Assembly (NCBI RefSeq): GCF_019634775.1
Contig: NZ_JAHCAS010000002.1
Span: 310,001 to 374,000, forward strand
Length of the DNA stretch: 64,000 nt
DNA from: Dokdonella sp.
Lineage (GTDB): Bacteria; Pseudomonadota; Gammaproteobacteria; Xanthomonadales; Rhodanobacteraceae
Direction of reading: 5' to 3'
Under the pieces are notes generated by a model. That model saw only the letters and a program-made list of their open reading frames with translations. It was not told where the DNA came from and made no database searches. The position numbers and the translations under genes are program-made. Below, one piece after another: positions 28,207-36,391 of this stretch. Within the stretch, counting starts at the first letter, position 1; every line of letters begins with the position of its first letter.

Positions 28207-30447
28207 TCAGGCCGTGGTCTCGATGCGCTCGACACGTTGCAGGCCGCGCGGCAACAGGCTGCCGCGCGTGGCGCGGTTGCCACCGTATTCGACGAGATCG
28301 GCCCAGCGCAGGATCAGCTTGCGCTGGCCGGCGTAGACGGTGACTTCGCCCTTGCCCTCCGCGACCACGGCGACACCGCTGACGCGCTCGCCGGCGGCGA
28401 GCTTCGGCTTCGGGATCTCGATCAGCTTGTTGCCCTTGCCGCCGTTGTCGAGCTCGGGCAGTTCGGCCACCGAGAACATCAGCAGGTGCCCCGCGCTGGT
28501 AGCCACGACGATGCGGTCGCGCGCCGAGTCGGCGACCAGCGCGGGTGCCAGCACGTGCGCTTTCGCGTCGAGGTTGACGAGCTGTTTGCCGGCCTTCTTG
28601 TTGGCGAGCAGCGCCTCGAAGCGCGTGACGAAGCCGTAACCATGGTCGGTGGCGACGACGACCTTGGTCGCCGCATCGGCAATGACGACGGCGTCGATCT
28701 CCGCACCCGCCGGCAGGCTGAAACGCCCGCTCAAGGGTTCGCCATTGCCGCGCGCCGAGGGCAGCGTATGTGCCGGCGTCGAATAGCTGCGCCCGCTCGA
28801 ATCGATGAAGGCGACCTGCTGGGTCGTGCGCCCGCGCGCCGAGGCGTGGTAGCCATCGCCCTCGCGATAGGCCAGCGCGGCGGCATCGATGTCGTGGCCC
28901 TTGGCCGCGCGTACCCAGCCTTTTTCCGACAGCACGATCGTCACCGGCTCGCTGGCGACGAGAGCGGCCTCGTCGAGCGCCTGAGCGGCGGCGCGCTCCA
29001 CCAGCGGCGAGCGGCGCTCGTCGCCGTATTTCTTCGCGTCCTCGCGCAGCTCGTCCTTGATCAGCGTCTTCAGGCGCGCCTTCGAGTTCAGCAGCACGTT
29101 GATGCGCGCGCGTTCCTCTTCCAGTTCATCGCGCTCGGCATTGATCTTCATTTCCTCGAGGCGGGCGAGCTGGCGCAGGCGCGTCTCGAGGATGTAGTCG
29201 GCCTGCTCCTCGCTGAGCCTGAAGCGCGCCATCAACACGGGCTTCGGTTCGTCCTCGCTGCGGACGATGCGGATCACTTCGTCGAGGTTGAGGTAGGCGA
29301 TGCGCAGGCCTTCGAGCAGGTGCAGGCGACGCTCGACCTTAGCCAGGCGGTGCTGCAGGCGGCGCGTGATCGTATCGGTGCGGAAGCGCAACCACTCGCC
29401 GAGAATCTGCTTGAGGTGCTTGACCTGCGGCCGGCCGTCGAGACCGATCATGTTGAGGTTGATGCGGTAGCTTTTCTCGAGGTCGGTGGTGGCGAACAGG
29501 TGCGGCATGACCTCGTCGGCATCGATGCGGTTCGAGCGTGGGATCAGCACGAGGCGGATCGGATTCTCGTGGTCCGACTCGTCGCGGACGTCCTCGATCA
29601 TCGGCAGTTTCTTCGCGCGCATCTGGTTGGCCAGTTGCTCGACGATCTTCGACGGCGATACCTGGTAGGGCAGGGCAGTGATGACGATGTTGCCGTCCTC
29701 GCGCATCCAGGTCGCGCGCGCGCGCACCGAGCCGGTGCCGTTCGCGTACATGGCGAGGATCTCGTCGCGCGGCGTGATGATCTCGGCGCTCGACGGGAAG
29801 TCCGGCCCGCGCACGTGTTCGCACAGTTCGGCGATGCCGGCCTCGGGATGGTCGAGCAGGTGGATGCAGGCGGCGGCGATCTCGCGCAGGTTGTGCGGCG
29901 GGATGTCAGTGGCCATGCCGACGGCGATGCCGGTCGAGCCGTTCAGCAGCACGTGCGGCACGCGCGAGGGCAGCCACGAAGGCTCCTGCTGGCTGCCGTC
30001 GTAGTTGGCGACGAAATCGACCGTGCCCTGGCCGAGTTCCTCGAGCAGAAGTTCGGCCAGCGGGGTCAGCTTGGCCTCGGTGTAGCGCATTGCCGCGAAC
30101 GACTTCGGATCGTCCTGCGAGCCGAAATTGCCCTGGCCGGTGATCAGCGGATAGCGGTACGAGAACGGCTGCGTCATCAGCACCATCGCCTCGTAGCAGG
30201 CGCTGTCGCCGTGCGGGTGGTACTTGCCGAGCACCTCGCCGACGGTCAGCGCCGACTTGCGCGGCTTGGCGCTGGCGGCCAGGCCGAGTTCGCCCATGGC
30301 GTAGACGATGCGCCGCTGCACGGGCTTGAGGCCGTCGCCGACGAACGGCAACGCGCGGTCGAGCACGACGTACATCGAGTAATCGAGGTAGGCGCGCTCG
30401 GCGTAGTCCTTGAGCGCGATCTGTTCGTGGTTGCCTTGCAGGGTCAT
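28207..30447 (-). CDS. parC: DNA topoisomerase IV subunit A
   Basis: Breaks and rejoins DNA to unlink daughter chromosomes, with ParE. The 746-residue protein follows E. coli ParC closely: [20 protein letters not shown], the quinolone region [12 protein letters not shown] with the sensitive-type Ser and Glu, the catalytic Tyr in [15 protein letters not shown]-like [16 protein letters not shown], and a C-terminal beta-pinwheel that is shorter than in GyrA and lacks the GyrA box, which separates it from gyrA. parE is not in the window. Confidence 0.96.
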   Translation of the reverse strand: MTLQGNHEQIALKDYAERAYLDYSMYVVLDRALPFVGDGLKPVQRRIVYAMGELGLAASAKPRKSALTVGEVLGKYHPHGDSACYEAMVLMTQPFSYRYPLITGQGNFGSQDDPKSFAAMRYTEAKLTPLAELLLEELGQGTVDFVANYDGSQQEPSWLPSRVPHVLLNGSTGIAVGMATDIPPHNLREIAAACIHLLDHPEAGIAELCEHVRGPDFPSSAEIITPRDEILAMYANGTGSVRARATWMREDGNIVITALPYQVSPSKIVEQLANQMRAKKLPMIEDVRDESDHENPIRLVLIPRSNRIDADEVMPHLFATTDLEKSYRINLNMIGLDGRPQVKHLKQILGEWLRFRTDTITRRLQHRLAKVERRLHLLEGLRIAYLNLDEVIRIVRSEDEPKPVLMARFRLSEEQADYILETRLRQLARLEEMKINAERDELEEERARINVLLNSKARLKTLIKDELREDAKKYGDERRSPLVERAAAQALDEAALVASEPVTIVLSEKGWVRAAKGHDIDAAALAYREGDGYHASARGRTTQQVAFIDSSGRSYSTPAHTLPSARGNGEPLSGRFSLPAGAEIDAVVIADAATKVVVATDHGYGFVTRFEALLANKKAGKQLVNLDAKAHVLAPALVADSARDRIVVATSAGHLLMFSVAELPELDNGGKGNKLIEIPKPKLAAGERVSGVAVVAEGKGEVTVYAGQRKLILRWADLVEYGGNRATRGSLLPRGLQRVERIETTA

Positions 30448-30522
30448 GCGGTATCCGGAAACGGGGTGTGTCGCAGCCCATCATTTTGCCGCATCCGGGG
30501 CAAGGGATGTCGTGTGTTCTTC

Positions 30523-30545
30523 GCAGGAGCCCGTTCCGGGCGATC
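30523..30545 (+). repeat. Single REP-type hairpin upstream of parC
   Basis: GCAGGAGCCCGTTCCGGGCG followed by AT has the same GCAG head, stem and GAT end as the pairs at 8597 and 9467. The remaining bases between parC and the IS fragment (30448-30659) hold nothing else recognisable. Confidence 0.6.
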
Positions 30546-30659
30546 GGTTGTGGATCCCACGCCGGGCTACCTGGTCTACATGGCCCACCCGGCCGGTGCG
30601 TGCACGCACATCACGCGCGACGTGCTGGCTACGGGCGTTGGACCTTGTAGCGTGCAAAG

Positions 30660-30718
30660 TGATCTTGCTCCCGCTCGACGGACACCCGGTTAAGCGATTC
30701 ACTATCGCAAACCGAGGT
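30660..30718 (+). repeat. 59-bp perfect direct repeat, copy 1 (IS end fragment)
   Basis: Starts TGATCTTGCTCCCGCTCGAC and is identical over 59 bases to 34025-34083, where it is the left end of an IS3-type element. Here it stands alone and is fused at 30718/30719 to the remains of a different IS. It therefore marks a second, almost wholly deleted insertion of the same element. Confidence 0.85.
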
Positions 30719-31172
30719 CTCAGCCTCGGGCGAGCTCGGGCGGCCCCGGCATCGACGCCGCTGCGTCGCTCGCGGCTGGCGCACGACCCGGCACGCCAGC
30801 CGCTCGCTCACCGTCCTTTCTTCCCGCAGCCAGCCCACCGCCTCGCGGCGCTGTGCTGGCGTCACCACTTTTTTGCGACGACCTCCTTCATCAGCTCGAG
30901 CTCCAGGCACTGGTTCGCGACCAGCCGTTTGAGTCGCGCGTTTTCCTGTTCCAGCTCGCGCAGGCGCTGCAGGTCCGACACGCTCATCCCGCCGTACTAG
31001 GAACTCCACGCGTAGAACGTCGCCGCGCTGATCCCGTGCTTGCGCGCGACATCCGCCACGCCCATGCCGGCCTCGGCCTCTTTCAGGATCCCGGCGATCT
31101 GACTCTCGCTGAACTTCGACTTGCGCATGGAAACCTCCGTTTGGGGACGTTTCCAGAAATCCGTGGACTCAC
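30719..31172 (-). mobile_element. Remnant of an IS3-family element (IS407-like)
   Basis: On the minus strand this has a left end beginning TGAGTCCACGGATTTCTGG (31172), an orfA with an internal stop, and the first ~45 codons of orfB (PAQRREAVGWLREERTVSER), which then breaks off at the junction with the 59-bp repeat. No right end is present, so the element cannot move itself. Confidence 0.75.
30862..31128 (-). pseudogene. IS3-type transposase OrfA, interrupted by an amber codon
   Basis: The frame from ATG 31128 reads MRKSKFSESQIAGILKEAEA, then GVADVARKHGISAATFYAWSS, then TAG, then in the same frame YGGMSVSDLQRLRELEQENA to KEVVAKKW and stop. IS407-group OrfA proteins have K-Y-G-G here, so the stop replaces a Lys codon (AAG to TAG). 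The HTH part and the leucine-zipper part are otherwise intact. Product is non-functional unless the codon is suppressed. Confidence 0.8.
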
Positions 31173-31285
31173 TCTACGGGGGAAGGACCGCGGGGCCGGG
31201 CTTTGCTTCAGACTTTTTCAAACGGGCGTATGTGAACCTGGAACCGTTTTTGTTCTAGCGTCAGACGGACGGATGGATGGCCAAA

Positions 31286-31316
31286 TGCAATGCCCGGCGC
31301 GGGGCCGGGCTTTGCA
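31286..31316 (-). terminator. Hairpin behind immunity gene A
   Basis: On the minus strand GCAAAGCCCGGCCCCGCGCC then GGGCATTGC forms a strong stem 57 bases after the stop of the gene at 31373. The same design (GCAAAGCCCGGC..GCGCCGGGC) occurs behind immunity gene B at 32920. The T tail is weak. Confidence 0.55.
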
Positions 31317-31372
31317 AGGTAATTAGATTAGACGAGAAATTCGACTCTGACCACATCTTTTTCAGCCTACGC

Positions 31373-31930
31373 CTATAGCCCGTCATCTCTTTCTGATAAC
31401 CATAACGAGAAATGCTCTCTCGCCTTCACCAAACTAAAATGCGAAGAAAATATTAAATCAGCCCCTCCATCATAAGGAGCATAAGCGCTACCAGCTGGCA
31501 CATTGGCGAATAGGACAGGGCAAGCTCTGTCATTGGCTATTTCAACGACCAATTCTTCATACCTAGCTGCATTCCATACAATGCGAGAAAATATAATTTC
31601 AAAATCGCCATGATCATCTGAATTATTAATGTAAGTATTAAAATCAATATCCTTAGGAAAAATTTTAATAAATTCAGATTTCAAGCCTCGATCAAATATA
31701 GAGGCGAATAAAATACATTCACTCTGATCACCAAGAACGTAGTTTGAAACACTTCTTTGCCGCAACAATACCTCGTGGCGCTCACAGTCAGTGCTTGCGT
31801 ATCTTTTGGCGCCTGGAAGGCTATGAATTCTCAGCCATCGATCGGAAAGCAATTCTCTACATGAAAAGCCAATAGGTAGTGAATTGCCGAATGATCGATG
31901 CCATTCCTCTTGTAGAGATAAATTATCCAT
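31373..31930 (-). CDS. Probable immunity protein for the Rhs toxin tail (cassette A)
   Basis: 185 residues, no signal peptide, so cytoplasmic. It begins MDNLSLQEEWHRSFGNSLPI and has a conserved-looking block LSDRWLRIHSLPGAKRYAST. It starts 31 bases after the end of the toxin tail and is visibly AT-richer than flanking chromosomal genes, both typical of Rhs/CDI immunity genes. I cannot place it in a named immunity family with certainty. Its job, inferred from position, is to bind and block the toxin whose C-terminus ends KWIGD. Confidence 0.65.
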   Translation of the reverse strand: MDNLSLQEEWHRSFGNSLPIGFSCRELLSDRWLRIHSLPGAKRYASTDCERHEVLLRQRSVSNYVLGDQSECILFASIFDRGLKSEFIKIFPKDIDFNTYINNSDDHGDFEIIFSRIVWNAARYEELVVEIANDRACPVLFANVPAGSAYAPYDGGADLIFSSHFSLVKAREHFSLWLSERDDGL

Positions 31931-31960
31931 TGGGCGCCTCTGAAAATGAGTAAATTGACC

Positions 31961-32909
31961 TCAATCTCCTATCCATTTCAGATCTTGATCATAAGTACCC
32001 ATACGAGTTTCCTTAGAGCCAAGGTTTCTAACAGAGTCAGCCATCTTCCAAGCGCCACCATTATGCCAATCTATATCTCTCGTTATAAATCTGACGCCAT
32101 CCGTGAATATCGCCTGACCATTAATCGTATCGTTGATTCTCTTAAAGCCAAGTTTTTCAGCGGCCGTCACCGCCTCCTTCGTTGTTCTAAATATTGCCGC
32201 TCTAGCAGAGGCACCTTTTATACCTATGCCAAAAAAATTTACCGACAGGTCCTAGCCACCAATACTTCACCGTATCTGTGGCCTGCTCATCTACAACATC
32301 TGCAATTTCAGATGCGCCGGTGGCTACTTTCTGCCCAACCTCGTTCTGCTTGCCAATAAAGTCATGATGAATCTCAGCAGCGATTTCGGATGCCTCATCG
32401 CGTCCTCCTTGCGCTCCATACACGTGCGCAGATGACGCTCCATATTCTCCATTCTCAAAACGACAGGTTGTGTCTTTTCCACATGCCTGCCGCCCGTCCG
32501 GGTCTACGTTTTTGTACGGATTGTTATTGGCATACCAATACCGATTGAAGTTCGCCCCGGTCGCCGCCTCCGGCACGACCGGGTCGACGGACAGGAACCT
32601 GCCCGCGACCGGATCATAGTAGCGCTGCTGCATGTAGTAGATGCCGGTCTGGGCATCGTAGACGTGGCCGGTGAAGCCGGGGCCCTGGGTCGGCGTGCCG
32701 ACCGACACGAGGCCGTAGGGTTCATGAAGCTGGCGGCTGCCGGTGATGAGGGTGCCGGTGGCGTCGGTCTCGGCGGTGGGGCTGCCGATGCCATCGGTAT
32801 GCTGGTACCGCACCGTGGTCGTGCCGCCCGCGCCGGTGATCCGCTTGGCGACCAGGTGCTTGCCGAGATAGATCACCTCGGCCGGCGGGATATAGGGGAC
32901 CCCGGCGCG
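31961..32909 (-). pseudogene. Orphan Rhs C-terminal tail with nuclease-type toxin domain, frameshifted (cassette A)
   Basis: The sequence enters at PYIPPAEVIYLGKHLVAKRI, passes the Rhs-associated core (TGHVYDAQTGIYYMQQRYYD, GRFLSVDP, NRYWYANNNPYKNVDPDGR) and goes on into a variable toxin. The frame stops after about residue 225 because a run of seven A (plus strand 32231-32237) carries one base too many. Dropping one base restores an open frame through FFGIGIKGASARAAIFRTTK to AAEKLGFKRINDTINGQAIF, HNGGAWKMADSVRNLGSKET and KWIGD-stop, which resembles the Ntox21-type toxin domain. The large N-terminal Rhs body and start codon are absent. Confidence 0.75.
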
Positions 32910-32919
32910 CCGACAGCCA

Positions 32920-32950
32920 AAACAACGCCCGGCGCCAGGCCGGGCTTTGC
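32920..32950 (-). terminator. Hairpin behind immunity gene B
   Basis: On the minus strand GCAAAGCCCGGCCTGGCGCC then GGGCGTTGTTTTGG: a stem of at least seven GC pairs followed by a T-rich tract, 31 bases after the stop of the gene at 32981. A good intrinsic terminator, alike in sequence to the one behind cassette A. Confidence 0.65.
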
Positions 32951-32980
32951 ATGGACAGCGAGCTCAAGCGCGAAAAACGA

Positions 32981-33439
32981 TTACGATCCAGGTATTTCGC
33001 GTTCAATATCGACATTTAAGTTGTTAGATTCGACCAAGGAAAGCTCACCATCCAGGTAGACGCCATTGTACGAGCCATGCACGACATATCTGCCTGGAGA
33101 AAGACAATACAGCATCTTCAGAATTCCGAAGGTCTCATGAACTGAGATTTTGTGCCGAAAGTATAGGGTCGATCTCCTAGGCATATTGGCGTAGTTGATC
33201 TGTGCGCACAGCGGATATCGCTTACCGTTGGCGCCAACAAACCTCAACGAAACTCCCTTATCCTGAACGCTTGGGGAGATCACAATGGGCAGTTCGATCG
33301 TCGAGTTGTATATCGAATTACTTTCGATGCTAATTGTTATCCCGCCCGACTCTTCTTTGAGCGAAAGAACAACATCATCCTTTGCCATCAAGGCCATTGG
33401 GAGGAGTGCGAATGAAGCGATCAGCAGGCTTCTTCTCAT
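32981..33439 (-). CDS. Probable exported immunity protein (cassette B)
   Basis: 152 residues from ATG 33439, which overlaps the toxin stop as TGATG. The N-terminus MRRSLLIASFALLPMALMAK is a signal peptide; the rest is a small beta-rich domain with two Cys (LCAQINY, LYCLSPG). A periplasmic immunity protein fits a toxin that works in the periplasm or is neutralised there. It is AT-rich and matches no family I can name. The function is inferred from overlap with the toxin gene. Confidence 0.6.
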   Translation of the reverse strand: MRRSLLIASFALLPMALMAKDDVVLSLKEESGGITISIESNSIYNSTIELPIVISPSVQDKGVSLRFVGANGKRYPLCAQINYANMPRRSTLYFRHKISVHETFGILKMLYCLSPGRYVVHGSYNGVYLDGELSLVESNNLNVDIEREIPGS

Positions 33440-34024
33440 CACTTCAACCTCGCGGCTGCCTTATAGGAATCAAGACGCTCCTGCATCTCTTTCACTTCAT
33501 CCGGAGTATTTCCGAATCGCCGTATATTTTCTGTCCTGAGGTTGTACATGTACGCCTCAACTTCGCGAAGATTGTAGCCCTTGCTGAAGTCATGTCCCAG
33601 AGCTTTCATCACAGCGAACTGCCCCACGTGAACTTCGATTTCATGACTCAGAACATAGCCCACGAAGCTCCACGACCTGTAAGCGGAAGGCCCCGCGCTC
33701 ACCATAATACTACCATTGTATTGGGTTAAACCATTGTCCTGAAGGTTGCTGTTATAGTACGGACCATCGTACGTCGCCTTCGATTTTATTCCGAAGATCG
33801 AAACCGCCGCATCGGCCGCTTTTTGCCTGTCTGCGGGGTTCGTAGACTCCATTGCTCTCTGCAGTTCTTGCGTAGGAGCATTCTGACGACCAAATCCCGT
33901 GCTGTGCGTGTTATGGGCCGTGTACCGAACGGCAGTGGACGAGCCCCTCTCGCCATTTTCCAATCGAAACGTTGTGTCTTTTCCACACGCGCGCCTGCCA
34001 TCCGGATCAATGTTTTTGTAGGGA
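33439..34024 (-). pseudogene. Orphan Rhs C-terminal toxin tail with metallopeptidase-like motif (cassette B)
   Basis: The 5' end is cut by the IS element at 34024/34025. It enters at PYKNIDPDGRRACGKDTTFR, the end of the Rhs core, nearly the same as cassette A (PYKNVDPDGRQACGKDTTCR). The toxin part ends in SHEIEVHVGQFAVMKALGHD then NLREVEAYMYNLRTENIRRF. HEIEVH resembles a zinc-type HExxH site one residue out of register, with Glu residues about 20-25 residues on (EVEAY) as possible further ligands. No start codon remains, so it is silent unless recombined onto a full Rhs gene. It is followed by its immunity gene with overlap. Confidence 0.65.
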
Positions 34025-34083
34025 TGATCTTGCTCCCGCTCGACGGACACCCGGTTAAGCGATTCACTATCGCAAACCGAGGT
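34025..34083 (+). repeat. 59-bp perfect direct repeat, copy 2 (left end of IS3-type element)
   Basis: Identical to 30660-30718. It begins with TG, as IS3-family ends do, and runs to just before orfA. The insertion point is inside the Rhs core sequence, immediately before the Pro-Tyr-Lys-Asn codons. Confidence 0.85.
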
Positions 34084-34090
34084 GGACATC

Positions 34091-34390
34091 ATGGCAACGA
34101 AGACGGCAGGACGGAAGGCGCGGCGGTCGCGCTTCAGCGCGGAGTTCAAGCAGCAGGCATTGCTGAGGGCGGTGAAGGACGGGGTGCCGGCGGCGGCGCA
34201 GGAGCTGGGCCTGGCGCCGGCGCAGCTGTACGCGTGGCGATCCAAGGCGCAGCAGCAGGGCCAGAACGACGAAGCGCAGCGGCTGCAGCAGTCAGAGCTG
34301 GCGCGGCTGCGGCGTGAGCCGGCGCGGGTGGAAGAGGAGAACGCCTTCCTAAAAAAGGCGGCGGCGTACTTCGCGAAGCAGCCGAAGTGA
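34091..34390 (+). CDS. IS3-family transposase OrfA
   Basis: 99 residues, [20 protein letters not shown], a helix-turn-helix of the transposase 8 family followed by a heptad-repeat region ([14 protein letters not shown]). At 34351-34357 the slippery string AAAAAAG sits near the end of orfA. Reading in the -1 frame from there stays open into orfB, so the element kept the usual IS3 programmed frameshift signal. ATG 34091 is preferred over GTG 34082. Since orfB is truncated, no active transposase can be made from this copy. Confidence 0.85.
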   Translation: MATKTAGRKARRSRFSAEFKQQALLRAVKDGVPAAAQELGLAPAQLYAWRSKAQQQGQNDEAQRLQQSELARLRREPARVEEENAFLKKAAAYFAKQPK

Positions 34391-34710
34391 AGTACGCAAC
34401 GATGAGGGAACACGAGGGCGAGTTCGCGGTGCGGTTGATGTGCCGGGTACTGTCGGTGTCGGCGAGCGGGTACTACGACTGGCGCAAGCGGGGCGCATCG
34501 AAGCGGGCACAGGCGCGAGCCGCGCTGGATGCGCAGGTGGAAGCGGAGTTCAAGGCCCACAAGGGCCGCGCCGGTGCGCCGCGGCTGTCGCGTCACCTGC
34601 ATCGAGGACGTCGGCAGGTGGCGATGAGCCTGCGTCGTCAGGGCCTGCGTGCCAAGGCCGCGCGGAAGTTCACGGCGACGACGAACTCGGGAGAAGGGTG
34701 TGGTAACTGA
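34387..34710 (+). pseudogene. IS3-family transposase OrfB, truncated
   Basis: The frame begins at GTG 34387, overlapping the orfA stop, with [20 protein letters not shown] and [14 protein letters not shown], the N-terminal HTH_21-type region of IS3 OrfB. It ends shortly after RKFTATTNS in unrelated codons. The DDE integrase core is completely missing. Confidence 0.85.
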
Positions 34711-34754
34711 GCCGTTGGGCTTGTCAGGAATGTGATCGGGTCGCACGTGGCAGA

Positions 34755-35987
34755 ATGGGCGACCTCGCGATGACACCGCGCACCGACATCGTTCCTGCCA
34801 CCGCGCCGCGTCGCCGCCGGCTCGCGCCGCTGCTCGCCGCGCTGGCGATGTTCGGTCCGTTCGCGATCGACACGATGTTCCCGGCGTTCCCGGTGATCGC
34901 CGAGGAACTGCGCACGACGCCGCTGGCGATGCAGCAGACGCTGAGCGTCTACATGATCGCCTATGCGCTGATGTCGCTTGCGCATGGTCCGCTGTCGGAT
35001 GCGCTCGGCCGCCGCGGCGTGATCCTCGTCGGCGTCGCCGTGTTCACCCTCGCCTCGATCGGCTGCGCGCTGTCGGATTCGATCGGCATGCTGCTCGCGT
35101 TCCGTGCGTTGCAGGGCATCTCGGCCGGGGCCGGCCTCATCGTCGGCCGCGCGATCATCCGTGACTGTTTCGAGGGCGCCGATGCGCAGCGCCTGATGTC
35201 GACCGTGTCGATGATTTTCGGCGTGGCTCCGGCGGTCGCGCCGATCGTCGGAGGCTGGGTGGTCGGCCATGCGCACTGGTCGATGATCTTCTGGCTGCTT
35301 GCCGCGTTTGCCGGCGTCCTGTTCGCGGCCTGCTTCGCCTGGCTGCCGGAGACGCATCCGCCGGCGCGGCGCCTTGCGTTGTCCCCGCGAGCGATCGGCG
35401 GTGCTTATCTGTTCGTGGTGCGCGACCGCGCCTTCCTGCCGCTGGTGTTCGCCGGCAGCCTCGGTTTCAATGCGCTGTTCGTCTACATCGCCTCGGCGCC
35501 GGCCTTCGTGCTAGGTCTGCTGAAACTCGGGCCGCAGCAGTTCGCCTGGCTGTTCATCCCAGCGATCGGCGGCCTCATGCTCGGCTCGTTCCTGTCCGGC
35601 CGGCTGGCGGGCAGGCTCAATGCGCGCAACACCGTGCGCCTCGGCTACACGATCATGCTGGTCGCCTGCGCGGCCAACCTGGCCGTGGCCGTGCTGCTGG
35701 ACACGCCGCGCGTGCCGTGGTCGGTGCTGCCGATCGGCCTGCATTCGGCCGGTATCGGCATCGCCTTCCCGACCGTCACCCTGCAACTGCTCGACCGTTT
35801 CCCGCAACACCGTGGCGGCGTTTCGTCATTGCAGGCCTTCGTCAGCCTGCTCGCCAGCGCGCTGATCGCTGGCGCGATTTCGCCACTCGTGTCGCATTCC
35901 GCGTTGGCGCTTGCGGCGACGGCGGCTGGCGTTACCGTGCTGGGATTTGTTGCCTGGCGGGCGAGCCTGCGTTTCGGGGAGGCGTGA
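34755..35987 (+). CDS. Bcr/CflA-family MFS drug exporter
   Basis: 410 residues with twelve predicted membrane helices. The first helix shows the family's FGPFAIDTMFPAFPVIAEEL, loop 2-3 the GPLSDALGRRGVILVG motif of proton antiporters, and helix 5 a motif-C-like stretch APAVAPIVGGWVVG. It should export drugs such as bicyclomycin or sulfonamides, or small peptides; the real substrate is unknown. An alternative ATG at 34770 (MTPRTD) is equally plausible. It lies just after the truncated IS, so its original upstream region may have been replaced. Confidence 0.9.
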   Translation: MGDLAMTPRTDIVPATAPRRRRLAPLLAALAMFGPFAIDTMFPAFPVIAEELRTTPLAMQQTLSVYMIAYALMSLAHGPLSDALGRRGVILVGVAVFTLASIGCALSDSIGMLLAFRALQGISAGAGLIVGRAIIRDCFEGADAQRLMSTVSMIFGVAPAVAPIVGGWVVGHAHWSMIFWLLAAFAGVLFAACFAWLPETHPPARRLALSPRAIGGAYLFVVRDRAFLPLVFAGSLGFNALFVYIASAPAFVLGLLKLGPQQFAWLFIPAIGGLMLGSFLSGRLAGRLNARNTVRLGYTIMLVACAANLAVAVLLDTPRVPWSVLPIGLHSAGIGIAFPTVTLQLLDRFPQHRGGVSSLQAFVSLLASALIAGAISPLVSHSALALAATAAGVTVLGFVAWRASLRFGEA

Positions 35988-36010
35988 TTGGTGATTCGTG
36001 ATAGGCAAAA
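35983..36010 (+). repeat. 28-bp spacer repeat, copy 1
   Basis: GTGATTGGTGATTCGTGATA followed by GGCAAAA, almost identical (one mismatch) to 52718-52744. Both copies are followed within 30 bases by the reverse-type sequence (CCGAA..CC..), so they may form hairpins. It overlaps the last codon and stop of the MFS gene. Confidence 0.6.
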
Positions 36011-36042
36011 GCGATGCTCTACCCGAAATCCCAAATGCCAAA

Positions 36043-36306
36043 TCAGGCCGACTCGACCTTCGGCTCGGCCGGCGCGGCCACGGAAGCGCCAAGCAGGGCG
36101 CGCATCAGCGCGTAGATTTCCTCCTTGGTGCCTACCACGTTGGTGTGGCTTTCCCGGGTGAGATCGGTACCGAGGCTCACCGAATAGGCAAGACCGAGGT
36201 CGGTGCCGTCTTCGTCGATGCGCATGAAGCTGTCGATGCGACCGATGCTGGCGATGCGGTTGCCGTCGATGAAGCGGCCGTCGGGAAGTTTCAGCCAGCG
36301 TTGCAT
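36043..36306 (-). CDS. Small conserved-looking protein of unknown function
   Basis: 87 residues from ATG 36306: MQRWLKLPDGRFIDGNRIAS, then a charged beta-rich middle and a helical end (KEEIYALMRALLGASVAAPA). No signal peptide and no known motif. The LPDGRFID start and even codon use suggest a real gene; the frame extends upstream but the extra residues are Arg-rich shadow. It follows the M2 peptidase gene on the same strand with an 85-base gap. Confidence 0.65.
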   Translation of the reverse strand: MQRWLKLPDGRFIDGNRIASIGRIDSFMRIDEDGTDLGLAYSVSLGTDLTRESHTNVVGTKEEIYALMRALLGASVAAPAEPKVESA

Positions 36307-36391
36307 GGTGGGCCTCGATGGATTCGTTGAGCGTGCATTGGATCGGGTTTCGCGCGCACGCACAAGGCGGCGTGCGTGCGCGCGGTCGGGT

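Larger units (their letters stand above)
34025..34692 (+). mobile_element. IS3-family insertion sequence, right part missing
   Basis: Contains the left end, orfA, and about 300 bases of orfB. Homology to OrfB stops after RKFTATTNS (about 34692), where unique sequence starts, so the catalytic DDE part and the right end are lost. It interrupts the Rhs tail on the left. The right junction leads into the promoter region of the MFS gene. Confidence 0.8.

Noticed and set aside
28207-30447. gyrA as alternative name for the topoisomerase subunit
   Set aside because: The protein is 746 residues, follows ParC block by block around the quinolone region, and has no GyrA box in the C-terminal domain.
26097-30693. 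Long plus-strand frames (748 and 895 codons) over the acylase and parC
   Set aside because: Antisense shadows of two clearly recognised minus-strand genes.
32225-32245. Programmed ribosomal frameshift in the Rhs tail
   Set aside because: A homopolymer is present but there is no downstream stimulatory structure I can see, and Rhs toxins are not known to need one. Listed as mutation, phase switch or sequencing error instead.
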